DNA of 23,173 nt from a virus. The notes beneath the pieces are model-generated. The model searched no databases and had not been told where the DNA came from. It saw only the letters and a program-made list of their open reading frames with translations. The position numbers were made by a program, and so were the translations under genes. Position 1 is the first letter of the stretch. Each line of letters opens with the position of its first letter. Below, one piece after another: positions 1 through 6,293 of the stretch. The stretch lies in the IMG/VR virus record IMGVR_UViG_3300041809_003391, positions 1-23,173 of that record. One strand, 5' to 3'.

Positions 1-114
1 TTGGCCGCAGGAATCGAGCGGCTTAATGAGGCTTTGATTCGACTAAACGATGGCGAAGCGGATCCTAAGCGGTTGGATGAGAAGCAAAGTAAACTCGGGG
101 AGTATGTAAGATGA
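1..114 (+). CDS. 3' end of a truncated hypothetical protein
   Basis: The frame is open from the first base of the window to a TGA at 112-114 and encodes 37 charged, helix-prone residues (LNEALIRLN, then RLDEKQSKLGEYVR). The start lies outside the window. The stop overlaps the next start as ATGA (111-114), which is typical of a co-translated operon and is the main reason to treat this as coding. The fragment is too short to assign a family or function. Confidence 0.5.
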   Translation: MAAGIERLNEALIRLNDGEADPKRLDEKQSKLGEYVR

Positions 115-266
115 GTTTGCAGATGACGGTTGATTGCCCTTGTCGCCGTTGTCCCTGGAAGTTGCGGAGCGAATGTGATCATTATAGGAATGTTTGTTTG
201 GAGATCCGTAGTTGCGCCCGCTGCGAGCAGGGGCTTGAGCGATGCCTTAAGGAGGGTTCTTGTTGA
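111..266 (+). CDS. Cys-rich mini-protein, probable zinc binder
   Basis: A 51-residue ORF begins at an ATG that overlaps the previous stop (ATGA). It has nine cysteines, at residues 9, 11, 14, 22, 29, 35, 38, 45 and 51, grouped as CPCRRC, then single Cys, then CARC and a C-terminal Cys, together with one His. This spacing suggests one or two small zinc sites, as in many viral zinc-ribbon or treble-clef-like proteins. I do not recognise a named family. A strong Shine-Dalgarno-like AAGGAGGG lies inside its 3' end (249-256) and may serve a following gene. The overlapping + strand frame at 130-381 lacks this pattern and is probably a shadow. Confidence 0.6.
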   Translation: MSLQMTVDCPCRRCPWKLRSECDHYRNVCLEIRSCARCEQGLERCLKEGSC

Positions 267-448
267 ATCGCAATTTTTGCGCCATTTCGGATGTAAAGTT
301 CTGTTTAAAGTTTTCAAGACCTATTCTAAAGGGCTTTTTCGCATGGTCTTTTTCCATGCTTTCTTCTTTGCCATTTCTTAGCGTGTCTGATCAGGTCAAG
401 ACACTGCCATTTTCTATGATGCTTCAAGGAGTGGCTATCGATGATTGA
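263..448 (+). CDS. Possible small hypothetical protein (doubtful)
   Basis: A TTG at 263 overlaps the previous stop as TTGA, the same junction used at 5917 and 6279, and is preceded by AAGGAGGG at 249-256. The 61-residue product is Phe/Ser-rich with no recognisable motif and ends 8 nt inside the next gene. Against it, the stretch holds a 6-bp hairpin (341-346 pairing with 354-359, GCATGG/CCATGC, T-rich loop) followed by a pyrimidine-rich run that could be a terminator or leader structure, and the amino-acid composition is unlike the neighbours. It may instead be a non-coding spacer. Confidence 0.3.
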   Translation: MNRNFCAISDVKFCLKFSRPILKGFFAWSFSMLSSLPFLSVSDQVKTLPFSMMLQGVAIDD

Positions 449-995
449 ACAAGTGGAACAAATATCTACCGAAAAGTCTGTTCAAACGGCGGAAAATAGG
501 GTTGAAAAAGTCCATAAAAAGGATCCGCGGAGCATTGAAAACAAGCTGGGGCGCCAAAAATATCATGAGGTCCTAACCAAGAAGGTTTTAGCGCAGAACG
601 AGCAAATTCTTGATGAGCTGCGTTGGATCCGCCATCGCGTTAAGGCGCTAGGTGAAAGTGACATCGATATGCCGATGCTTGAGCGGTACGCTTTCCGCGA
701 TCAGGTTGACAGTGAGATTTTTCAGCGGCTTATGATTGCTGGGGATTCAGGAGTTTTCCCAAAGGATGTAGCTGTCGACGTCGCCTTGGCGAAATATCAT
801 TTGAGGTATTATGATGTAAGCCGCCGTATTGTTAGGATGAATAAGCGTTTGCATTTTGAGGTTGGCGAGTTTTTGTTTGAGAAGCGGGGTCACAGGTGGG
901 CTGTTACTAAGTTCGGTTTTGAGGTTTGGGGTAAGAGTAAAAAAGAATTTGACGAGGAAGTAAAAGAGGAAGGACCAAAATATGGGGAATCATGA
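441..995 (+). CDS. Putative winged-helix DNA-binding protein with coiled-coil N-terminus
   Basis: This is a 184-residue protein. The ATG at 441 is supported by AAGGAGTG at 425-432. Residues ~1-70 are charged and helical. Residues ~105-165 (from PKDVAVDVALAKYHL through RRIVRMNKRL to the EKRGHRWAVT stretch) read as helix-turn-helix followed by a beta wing, so I infer a winged-helix fold. The C-terminus is acidic. It sits directly upstream of a ParB-like gene in a packed operon, which fits a DNA-binding or regulatory role in early infection. No family name can be given from sequence reading alone, and the wHTH call is an inference from the pattern of charged and hydrophobic residues. Confidence 0.6.
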   Translation: MIEQVEQISTEKSVQTAENRVEKVHKKDPRSIENKLGRQKYHEVLTKKVLAQNEQILDELRWIRHRVKALGESDIDMPMLERYAFRDQVDSEIFQRLMIAGDSGVFPKDVAVDVALAKYHLRYYDVSRRIVRMNKRLHFEVGEFLFEKRGHRWAVTKFGFEVWGKSKKEFDEEVKEEGPKYGES

Positions 996-1077
996 GAAGA
1001 AACGTGCTAAGAAGCGGCAGCAAAAGCAGCGCGAGTTATTGAAAAGTTTAGGGTTATTTGGTGAAAAAAATGAGTGA
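982..1077 (+). CDS. Short highly basic peptide
   Basis: A 31-residue ORF (starting MGNHEKKRAKKRQQKQ) begins inside the 3' end of the preceding gene and stops within the ATGAGTGA at the start of the ParB-like gene, so it bridges the two by overlaps. Almost half of the first 20 residues are Lys, Arg or Gln, suggesting nucleic-acid binding. It could alternatively be a translation-coupling leader. There is no family match that I can recognise. Confidence 0.42.
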   Translation: MGNHEKKRAKKRQQKQRELLKSLGLFGEKNE

Positions 1078-1657
1078 GAAAAAAACAAGTTTGAAAGTTC
1101 CACTTCTTGATGACTTGAAACTTGAGGATCTTCGGCTTTTGAAGCATCATGAAGGGAATCCTAATCGAATGACTGTTAAGCAGAAAGAGCAGTTGTGGCA
1201 TAGTTTGCAGCGTTATGGCTGGCTGGTTCCAATTATCACCGATGCTGACGGTATCGTTGCTGATGGTGAGCAGCGCGTTGACGTTTGCATTGCTCATGGC
1301 GAGTTTTTTGGTCCTGTTCTGCGAAGGCCTCTTACCGAAGCTGAAAGACTAATTGTTGGCCAAGAACTAAACAAGCTACGAGGTAAACATAATCGAGAAG
1401 CAGACCGCGCAGAGTATATAAAAATAGACGGTTTGGGTGAGCGATCTGATTTGGAATCGTTGCTTTCTGCCGTGGGAGAAGACCTTTCTAAAATATTGAG
1501 TAGCAGCGTAGAGCATGGCGGCAGTAATATGATTCCTGAGACCTGCGAAATAATTATTCGCGGTTTTAAGGGCAAGAAATTCGATGAGCAAGCTCAAAAG
1601 GCTGCTTGGGAGAAGCTTACGGCTGAAGGGTATGATGCGGGGTTGCTGAATCTATAG
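1070..1657 (+). CDS. ParB/Srx-fold nuclease-like protein
   Basis: The frame extends upstream to a TTG at 1058, but ATG 1070 (MSEKK) overlaps the preceding small ORF stop and is preferred, giving 195 residues. The N-terminal ~100 residues carry the layout of a ParB-like domain: a DLKLEDLRLL opening, GNPNRMT, then a helix, RYGWLVPII, and a VADGEQR motif (about residues 63-69) in the place of the ParB GxRR/GNHR loop. Phages often encode stand-alone ParB-like domains near ABC ATPase/GNAT genes and terminase; some are nucleases and others bind CTP and DNA. The C-terminal ~90 residues are unrecognised. It is followed with no gap by the ABC ATPase (stop 1655-1657, ATG 1658). Which ParB-like activity it has cannot be decided here. 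Confidence 0.75.
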   Translation: MSEKKTSLKVPLLDDLKLEDLRLLKHHEGNPNRMTVKQKEQLWHSLQRYGWLVPIITDADGIVADGEQRVDVCIAHGEFFGPVLRRPLTEAERLIVGQELNKLRGKHNREADRAEYIKIDGLGERSDLESLLSAVGEDLSKILSSSVEHGGSNMIPETCEIIIRGFKGKKFDEQAQKAAWEKLTAEGYDAGLLNL

Positions 1658-2365
1658 ATGCCGTCTTTTGATTTGGTTTTCAGCTGGCATGCCGGCAATA
1701 CTTACCGAGAACAAGCAATTACCAGTACATATGATCTTAAAGACGTGAAGCTTGAGAAGCACATTAAAGGAAATATTCCGATTGAAGGCCTAAACTGGCA
1801 GATAGGCTGTATCGTAGGTTCATCTGGGAGCGGAAAAACAAGTATAGCACGGCATTGTTGGCCAGAGGCTTATTATGCTGATCTTAAAGAAAGATACAAA
1901 GAGCCTTGTTTTCTAAATGATTTCCCAACTGAACTTACCATAAGTGAGCTTGGCGCCGCATTATCAAGTACTGGCTTTAGTGAGCCTCCTGCATGGCTGA
2001 AAAGCTACAGTGTTTTGAGTCAGGGACAAAAGATGCGGGTTGATATTGCTCATGCACTTTGTTTGCCTCAGTCGCTTGTAGTTTTTGATGAGTTTACTTC
2101 AGTGATTGACCGAAATGTTGCTCAAATTGGCTCTTATGCGATAAGCAGGGCAATTCGGCATCATCCAGGCAAGCAGTTCATAGCTGTCACTTGCCATTTT
2201 GATGTTTTGGATTGGCTTGAACCTGACTGGACATATAATGTTGATACTGGAGAATTCTTTGATTATACTAATGTAAAAAAAAACGATATCACCCCCAAAT
2301 TATTCTCTCAATTCATAAATGCAATTTATCCATGTGGCAGATCTTTAGGGAGCATCATTATTTGA
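1658..2365 (+). CDS. ABC-type ATPase, N-terminal half of a COG2401-like ABC-GNAT protein
   Basis: This is a soluble ABC-type nucleotide-binding domain without membrane segments. Walker A is GSSGSGKT at residues 54-61, the signature is LSQGQ at 120-124, Walker B is LVVFDE at 140-145, and the H-loop is TCH with His180. The domain ends near residue 205 (DTGEFFDYTN). The last ~28 residues after the A-run at 2275-2283 look like out-of-frame sequence. The downstream GNAT domain is open in the -1 frame from exactly this run, so the native product is probably a fusion. COG2401 is described as an ABC ATPase fused to a predicted acetyltransferase, and its biochemical role is not established. The start ATG directly abuts the ParB-like stop. 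Confidence 0.85.
   Translation: MPSFDLVFSWHAGNTYREQAITSTYDLKDVKLEKHIKGNIPIEGLNWQIGCIVGSSGSGKTSIARHCWPEAYYADLKERYKEPCFLNDFPTELTISELGAALSSTGFSEPPAWLKSYSVLSQGQKMRVDIAHALCLPQSLVVFDEFTSVIDRNVAQIGSYAISRAIRHHPGKQFIAVTCHFDVLDWLEPDWTYNVDTGEFFDYTNVKKNDITPKLFSQFINAIYPCGRSLGSIII
2275..2284 (+). other. Candidate -1 frameshift / slippage site (A9, heptamer A AAA AAC)
   Basis: Nine consecutive A residues (2275-2283) followed by C contain the canonical heptamer A AAA AAC (2278-2284) in the correct phase of the ABC ATPase frame (AAA AAC as P- and A-site codons). A -1 slip continues at 2284 into the GNAT frame, giving a fused protein of about 371 residues. The GNAT frame has a stop at 2269-2271, just before the run, so only this short stretch can join the two. 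Alternatives are transcriptional slippage at A9, a real 1-nt deletion, or a homopolymer sequencing error (A10 would restore one ORF). Confidence 0.7.
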
Positions 2366-2772
2366 ATACTGAACGCCTTGGCGCCGGTGTTCGCTGCTAT
2401 GTTGCCAAGTTGGGAGATAAGCCCATTGCGTTTATTGCTGTTGCGCACGTGCATATGCTTGTTAATTATTTTAGGGTTAGTCGTCTTGTGGTTTTGCCTG
2501 ATTATCAGGGCATCGGTGTAGGGAAGCGTTTACTGAATTTTGTTGCTGAGCGCTATACGTCTCAACTGCCGGAGATTCCTTTCTATTTGGTTACGAGTAA
2601 TCCTCAGCTGATCCGAAGTAACTTGGATGGTTGGCGTGTTAAGCGTGTTGGTCATGGCTCTAGTGGCAGAAATGATAGCAGGATAAATCGGGAGCTCGTG
2701 AAGTCGAATTCCAAGCGTCGTCTAAGCGTATCATTACAGTACATTTCGAAGCATAAAACGAGCGAGGCATAA
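2332..2772 (+). CDS. GNAT acetyltransferase domain, C-terminal half of the ABC-GNAT protein
   Basis: A GNAT fold with acyl-CoA-binding motif A (VLPDYQGIGVGKRLL, residues 54-68 counted from the ATG at 2332). The same frame is open from 2272, and the 16 codons before this ATG encode QIILSIHKCNLS followed by MWQIFREHHYL. An arginine/cysteine segment, then W-x-x-F-x-x-HHYL, is the usual entry into the GNAT half of ABC-GNAT phage proteins, so the domain really begins near 2290 and the ATG is internal. The substrate is unknown. Mu Mom, a DNA-modifying protein, is also a GNAT-fold enzyme, and a nucleic-acid or protein-modifying role is possible but unproven. TAA at 2770-2772 is followed after one base by the next ATG. 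Confidence 0.78.
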   Translation: MWQIFREHHYLNTERLGAGVRCYVAKLGDKPIAFIAVAHVHMLVNYFRVSRLVVLPDYQGIGVGKRLLNFVAERYTSQLPEIPFYLVTSNPQLIRSNLDGWRVKRVGHGSSGRNDSRINRELVKSNSKRRLSVSLQYISKHKTSEA

Positions 2773-2773
2773 G

Positions 2774-3091
2774 ATGGCTAAGGGAAGAAACCGCAATCGA
2801 CATAAACTTCGGATAATTTACGATATTCTTGACTGCTGCAGTGCTAAGCCCTTAATTATCTCTCATATCGCACTCAAGGCAAACGTCAGTAGCTTGCCTT
2901 TTTACGAGATAATTGAGGGACTGATTAAATCGGGTTTATTGACTAAGCAGGAAATCGGCAAATCTACATTCTATAAGACTTCACTTGCTGGTCATGACTT
3001 CATTAAGAAATATCGTGATTTACTTTTTATGGTTAAACCAATGTTGGACCCTTCTGAAACGTTTATTGCGCAATCAGAGACTGTGAAGTAA
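2774..3091 (+). CDS. Small archaeal winged-helix transcriptional regulator (COG3432/HTH_45-like)
   Basis: A 105-residue protein with a basic N-terminus (MAKGRNRNRHK). The order IIYDILDCC, then KPLIISHIALKANVS, then FYEIIEGLIKSGLL, then a wing and TSLAGHDFIKKY matches small archaeal wHTH proteins of the HTH_45 type, including the typical first helix, recognition helix, GLL turn and the T-x-x-G-x-x-F wing. These normally bind DNA as dimers and regulate nearby promoters. It is the last gene of the first + strand operon (1 nt after the GNAT stop) and is followed by a 200-nt AT-rich gap. A second member of the family lies at 5917-6282. Confidence 0.8.
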   Translation: MAKGRNRNRHKLRIIYDILDCCSAKPLIISHIALKANVSSLPFYEIIEGLIKSGLLTKQEIGKSTFYKTSLAGHDFIKKYRDLLFMVKPMLDPSETFIAQSETVK

Positions 3092-3314
3092 GCACATGCC
3101 AGTATGGATATTAATTAGATCATAGAGATTAGCCTTCCATTTGATTGAAATAAGCTGAATTTTAACATATATCCTGTTAATAACGGGCAATTGGGTAATT
3201 ATCGAACTGTTGAACAGCATTTGACTGTAGTGTATTAATAGATACGATTATATGTTGCTCAGCGGATGATTGTGTTAAAGTTGGTAATCAATAGGTAAAA
3301 GGTTGAATCAAGAA

Positions 3315-3866
3315 ATGAACCGCAAATACTTGCCCGTTTTAGCTGTTCTAGCTGCCGTAGTTATTATAAGCTCAATATCATTAGTTTACTTCTCAAACAG
3401 GACTGTTATTGCTAATCCTGAATCTCTATATATCGCTTATTATGACCCTGTTGGTCAAAACTCATCTTCAGGAGCTCTAAATATCACTCAGGGTTCAACT
3501 CAACAAATAAACTACACTCTTACATCGATGTGCTCTTCACAATTCACCGTACCAGTTGAAAATCTTACGTTAATTTCCTATGATAGCTTCTATAACAATT
3601 GGAATAATGTGACTGATTGGAATCCATCCATTCCGCAAGACACAGTTTTTAACTATACCATCAGCCAAAGCCAACTGACTTTGCAGCCAGAAACGTCTAA
3701 TTCTACTATCTTCACCATTCAATGGGCAGGAAATGCCCCAACTGGAAGATATATTATATCAGTCAATTTGGGACAAGCTGAGTTTCCTTCAGAGTCTTCA
3801 AAATATAATGGGGCTTCTGGTTTTCCTGTTTCGATAGAAGTAATCGTTAATCCTCAAGGAACATAG
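3315..3866 (+). CDS. Membrane-anchored extracellular protein, Ig-like domain (cargo gene)
   Basis: The frame allows a TTG at 3303, but ATG 3315 (MNRKYLPVLAVLAAV) gives a clean signal anchor of about 20 hydrophobic residues. The exported part is Ser/Thr/Asn-rich with many N-glycosylation sequons (NYT, NLT, NST). It is a clear paralogue of the 4036-4941 protein, sharing QGSTQQ, TLTSxCS, the FNYxxSxxQLxLQP block, SNSTI and the SKY...GFPV segment. Function is unknown; a beta-sandwich surface protein is inferred. It is flanked upstream by a 211-nt spacer containing an 11-bp palindrome CTGTTGAACAG (3207-3217) and TATA-like TTATAT near 3248, so it probably has its own promoter. It is not a typical virion gene and looks like host-derived cargo. 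Confidence 0.7.
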   Translation: MNRKYLPVLAVLAAVVIISSISLVYFSNRTVIANPESLYIAYYDPVGQNSSSGALNITQGSTQQINYTLTSMCSSQFTVPVENLTLISYDSFYNNWNNVTDWNPSIPQDTVFNYTISQSQLTLQPETSNSTIFTIQWAGNAPTGRYIISVNLGQAEFPSESSKYNGASGFPVSIEVIVNPQGT

Positions 3867-4035
3867 GTTAGCCCCCGTTTTGCTTTCTTGTTGTCGAATT
3901 AGTCTATTTCTACGTTATGCAGTTTAAGATTTGTGAGGCTGGCTCTCATAAGTGTTAAAAGCGCACGCGAGTTGCTGAGTATCTCGTTAACAGCCCTTAC
4001 CGTTTATTGTATTTGCAGAATAAAAGAAATGATGA

Positions 4036-4941
4036 TTAGGGAGTATTTGTCCACACAGGCGTTACAGTCCAATTAGTAACGGTGCCTTCATGATAAATAT
4101 CTGAAAATATATCAACGGTCTGCCCACTATCCAATTCTGTTACAGAGTAACTTCCACCAATTAATCCACCGCCAACAGCTCCGGTTCCAAAGTCCTGATT
4201 GAATGTCTCATCATATGCTAAAGGAACAGTCACGTTAATTTCTACTGTCCCAGTGGAAGTATACGCAACGACATGCAATCCTGCATTATATGCTGTGGTT
4301 TCTCCAGTGTTAGTTACATTACCGCTTATGTTGAGAAGATTAGGTGGCGGAGAGCTTGGATATTCACCTGTAGTTAAAGAAGAAACAAGATTTGCAGAAG
4401 GAGCAAGTATCATTACTATGGGAAAACCCCCTGAATATGAAATATCGTACTTTGAAGGTGGAGAAAGGAAAATAATTTTGCCAAAACTGATGTCTAATGA
4501 ATAGCTTCCTAACGTAGTTGGCTGCTCGTTGAAGCTATCTGTCAAGTTGATTGTAATTATAGTCGAGTTTGACTTAAATGGTTGCAGAATTAGTTGATTG
4601 AGGCTAAAGGAGTAGTTGAAAACATCTTCTTGAACAGATGTACTCCAAGGCGAACTAGCATTGACGTTGTCACTTATGCCGATTGTGTAGCCATTAATCG
4701 TGAGGGCTTCTATCGGGATTTCTATTTTTGTAGAACAAATTGATGTAAGAGTGAGGTTTACTTGTTGTGTCGAGCCTTGCGAAGCATTAATGATTTGAGG
4801 AGAAACGCTTGGAGTATACAAAAGAGGAGGTGTGCTTGCTGGCGATTCAGTTCCAATCGAACTGTAACCAAAATACACCACTAAACCTACCATAACTATA
4901 ACAATCAGCGCAATCGAAATTATGTAGTTTCTACGCTTCAT
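4036..4941 (-). CDS. Membrane-anchored two-domain extracellular protein (cargo gene)
   Basis: A 301-residue protein starting MKRRNYIISIALIVIVMVG, a signal anchor with a basic cytoplasmic tip. Residues ~45-180 are the same domain as in the protein encoded at 3315-3866 (QGSTQQ, TLTSICS, VFNYSFSLNQLILQP, SNSTI, SKY...GGFP). Residues ~195-300 form a second domain with the NISGNVTNTGETTAYN opening and a following AYTSTGTV strand, resembling archaeal FxLYD/CARDB-type Ig-like domains. Many N-x-S/T sequons indicate an exported, glycosylated protein. It is transcribed toward its paralogue (convergent, 169-nt spacer with a T-rich stretch near 3877-3892). A palindrome and TATA-like box lie upstream (4977-5031). 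Confidence 0.72.
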   Translation of the reverse strand: MKRRNYIISIALIVIVMVGLVVYFGYSSIGTESPASTPPLLYTPSVSPQIINASQGSTQQVNLTLTSICSTKIEIPIEALTINGYTIGISDNVNASSPWSTSVQEDVFNYSFSLNQLILQPFKSNSTIITINLTDSFNEQPTTLGSYSLDISFGKIIFLSPPSKYDISYSGGFPIVMILAPSANLVSSLTTGEYPSSPPPNLLNISGNVTNTGETTAYNAGLHVVAYTSTGTVEINVTVPLAYDETFNQDFGTGAVGGGLIGGSYSVTELDSGQTVDIFSDIYHEGTVTNWTVTPVWTNTP

Positions 4942-4976
4942 TTCTTTAAGCCCCCCAATTCAGAAACTCAATTAGG

Positions 4977-5031
4977 ATATTTAAAACTACATAATAGAAC
5001 GTTCCATATGCAAGTTGTCCAGACACTGGAC
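4977..5031 (-). promoter_or_regulatory. TATA-like box and GTCC-type palindrome for the 4036-4941 gene
   Basis: Reading the minus strand, the perfect inverted repeat GTCCAG-TGT-CTGGAC (5017-5031) lies about 31 nt upstream of a TATA-like TTTAAATAT (4977-4985), which in turn is ~36 nt from the ATG at 4941. The half-sites match the GTCC...GGAC palindromes upstream of the two wHTH-membrane genes (15529-15548 and 16748-16765), except that the spacer is 7 rather than 8 nt. An operator is inferred. Confidence 0.5.
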
Positions 5032-5156
5032 TAAGCGAAAAATGGTTGCCGTAAATTGAAATGTTAGTGCAATCATAGATTTTATAAGCATGTGCTTGCT
5101 GACTTGCTACTGCTATTATCTCGCAAGTGTAGAGGCCTACGGACTAACGCCCTGTC

Positions 5157-5175
5157 TAGCCTTTAGCCAAGGCTA
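5157..5175. repeat. 7-bp stem hairpin just before the 5185 gene
   Basis: TAGCCTT (5157-5163) pairs with AAGGCTA (5169-5175) across a 5-nt loop, ending 10 nt before the TTG start at 5185. No U-run follows on the + strand, so it is not an obvious terminator; it may affect translation or bind a protein. A weaker ACTTGC/GCAAGT inverted repeat lies at 5102-5107 and 5123-5128. Confidence 0.35.
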
Positions 5176-5184
5176 AAAATAGAT

Positions 5185-5502
5185 TTGGAGTGTACCATTA
5201 TACCGCATCGAAAAACTCCCAGCGGAGTCGCTAAAAACTTCATTCGATACACTGGTAAATTCGACCGTTTAAAGAAAGAAACAATTAACACGGTAACTGA
5301 TGGCGAAGTTTTAGCTGAACTCAGCCGGGCTTTTCCAGAAGATCCGCCTACTTCAGCAGTTTTTCCTGAAGGCTTCATTGACATTATTGGCTTAGTCTTA
5401 GAGGATACACGCGGGGAAGGCGCAATAGATCCTCACATTAAGATTGAGCAAGAAACAATTGAAGACTTCATGAAATCTCAGAGGGAAGGTGCACTACAGT
5501 AA
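5185..5502 (+). CDS. Hypothetical viral protein
   Basis: A 105-residue acidic protein starting at TTG 5185; the frame is closed by a TAG at 5164-5166, so no ATG is available upstream. It contains a basic TPSGVAKNFIRYTGKF segment, then an acidic helical C-terminal half ending with EDFMKSQREGALQ. Its stop overlaps the next ATG by one base (TAATG at 5500-5504), so it is co-translated with the coiled-coil membrane protein. I do not recognise the family. It opens the second + strand gene block after the surface-gene island. Confidence 0.55.
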   Translation: MECTIIPHRKTPSGVAKNFIRYTGKFDRLKKETINTVTDGEVLAELSRAFPEDPPTSAVFPEGFIDIIGLVLEDTRGEGAIDPHIKIEQETIEDFMKSQREGALQ

Positions 5503-5738
5503 TGCCAACAATTCAAGAACGCTTGGCTACAATTGAGACTAAGCAGGACTACATCATCAAACAACTTGACACTATCGTTAGCAATCATTTGCCTCACATT
5601 TACAAGCGTCTTGAGCAATTGGAAAACTGCAAAGCTATTGACGGAAGCTGGATCCGCTTTGCAAAGCCCGTGGCGATCTCGCTTATCAGTTCTGTGTTAA
5701 GCATATGCTTGACGTACTATTTTCTCAAAATCTGCTAA
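5502..5738 (+). CDS. Small coiled-coil protein with C-terminal membrane segment (XhlA-like architecture)
   Basis: A 78-residue protein. Residues 1-45 form a heptad-like coiled coil (IQERLATIETKQDYIIKQL), and residues ~54-74 form one membrane helix (PVAISLISSVLSICLTYYF). This is the layout of phage XhlA/holin-associated and related small membrane proteins, where the coil lies in the cytoplasm. The name is by architecture only. A lysis or membrane-attachment role would be inference, since archaeal virus lysis systems are poorly known. It overlaps the previous gene by one base. Confidence 0.55.
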   Translation: MPTIQERLATIETKQDYIIKQLDTIVSNHLPHIYKRLEQLENCKAIDGSWIRFAKPVAISLISSVLSICLTYYFLKIC

Positions 5739-5764
5739 TCAAAATATCGTGGTGATGTGGAAGT

Positions 5765-5920
5765 ATGGATTTTAAAAAGGAAAAAGCGTGGCTGGAAATT
5801 CTATGCGGGATCGCTGATTTACCTACGGGTCTGCAGGAGATTGTCTTCGTGGATATTGTCGAGTCTGCGAAGAATCGGATTGCCACTATTAAGCGAATCG
5901 TGGATGTGAATGAAAATTGA
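5765..5920 (+). CDS. Small hypothetical protein, 51 aa
   Basis: An ATG at 5765 preceded by a GGTGATG-type Shine-Dalgarno near 5751-5757 opens a 51-residue ORF (MDFKKEKAWLEILCGIADL and onward). It is amphipathic and probably all-helical. Its TGA (5918-5920) overlaps the TTG start of the winged-helix gene as TTGA, so the two are translationally coupled. The family is unknown. It may be a partner of the regulator. Confidence 0.55.
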   Translation: MDFKKEKAWLEILCGIADLPTGLQEIVFVDIVESAKNRIATIKRIVDVNEN

Positions 5921-6282
5921 GGCGTTCTCAAGCAGAGTTGATTTATGCGGTTTTCGAAGTGCTACATAGTCAGCCCTTAAAAATTACTCATATCATGTAC
6001 AAGGTCAATATTAACTGCCTGATTTTGCGCAATATCTTGGATATTTTGGTGAAGACTGGTTTCGTTGAAGTTACGATTACAAGTAAGCCGCCTAAAGGTA
6101 AACGTTTGACGTCTGCTGCAAATACCCGGTATAGTGAAATGTACCGGTTAACTGAGAAAGGCGTAAAGTTTTACCTTGAAGTTCGCTCATCTACAAGAGC
6201 AGTTAACGAGTTAATTGAAGCCTCTGAGAAGCAACGCTACCTCTTTGATGCACAGAAAATGAAAGCTAACAGAATCGGTTGA
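5917..6282 (+). CDS. Archaeal winged-helix regulator (COG3432/HTH_45-like), second copy
   Basis: A 121-residue protein starting at TTG 5917. AELIYAVFEVLHSQPLKITHIMYKVN, then LILRNILDILVKTGFVEV, an extended basic wing (KPPKGKRLTSAANTR) and YRLTEKGVKFYLEV give the HTH_45 layout seen also at 2774-3091. The wing is longer and more basic than in that copy. The distant relationship and similar size suggest two separately evolved regulators rather than a recent duplication. It lies immediately before terminase genes with TTGA overlaps on both sides, so it may control the late/structural operon; that is inference. Confidence 0.78.
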   Translation: MRRSQAELIYAVFEVLHSQPLKITHIMYKVNINCLILRNILDILVKTGFVEVTITSKPPKGKRLTSAANTRYSEMYRLTEKGVKFYLEVRSSTRAVNELIEASEKQRYLFDAQKMKANRIG

Positions 6283-6293
6283 AGTGTCAAGTT

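Noticed and set aside
130-381. 83-residue + strand open frame over the first gene block
   Set aside because: It overlaps the Cys-rich frame 111-266, which has an ATGA-coupled start and a clear metal-binding pattern. The longer frame has no motif and biased composition, so it is treated as a shadow.
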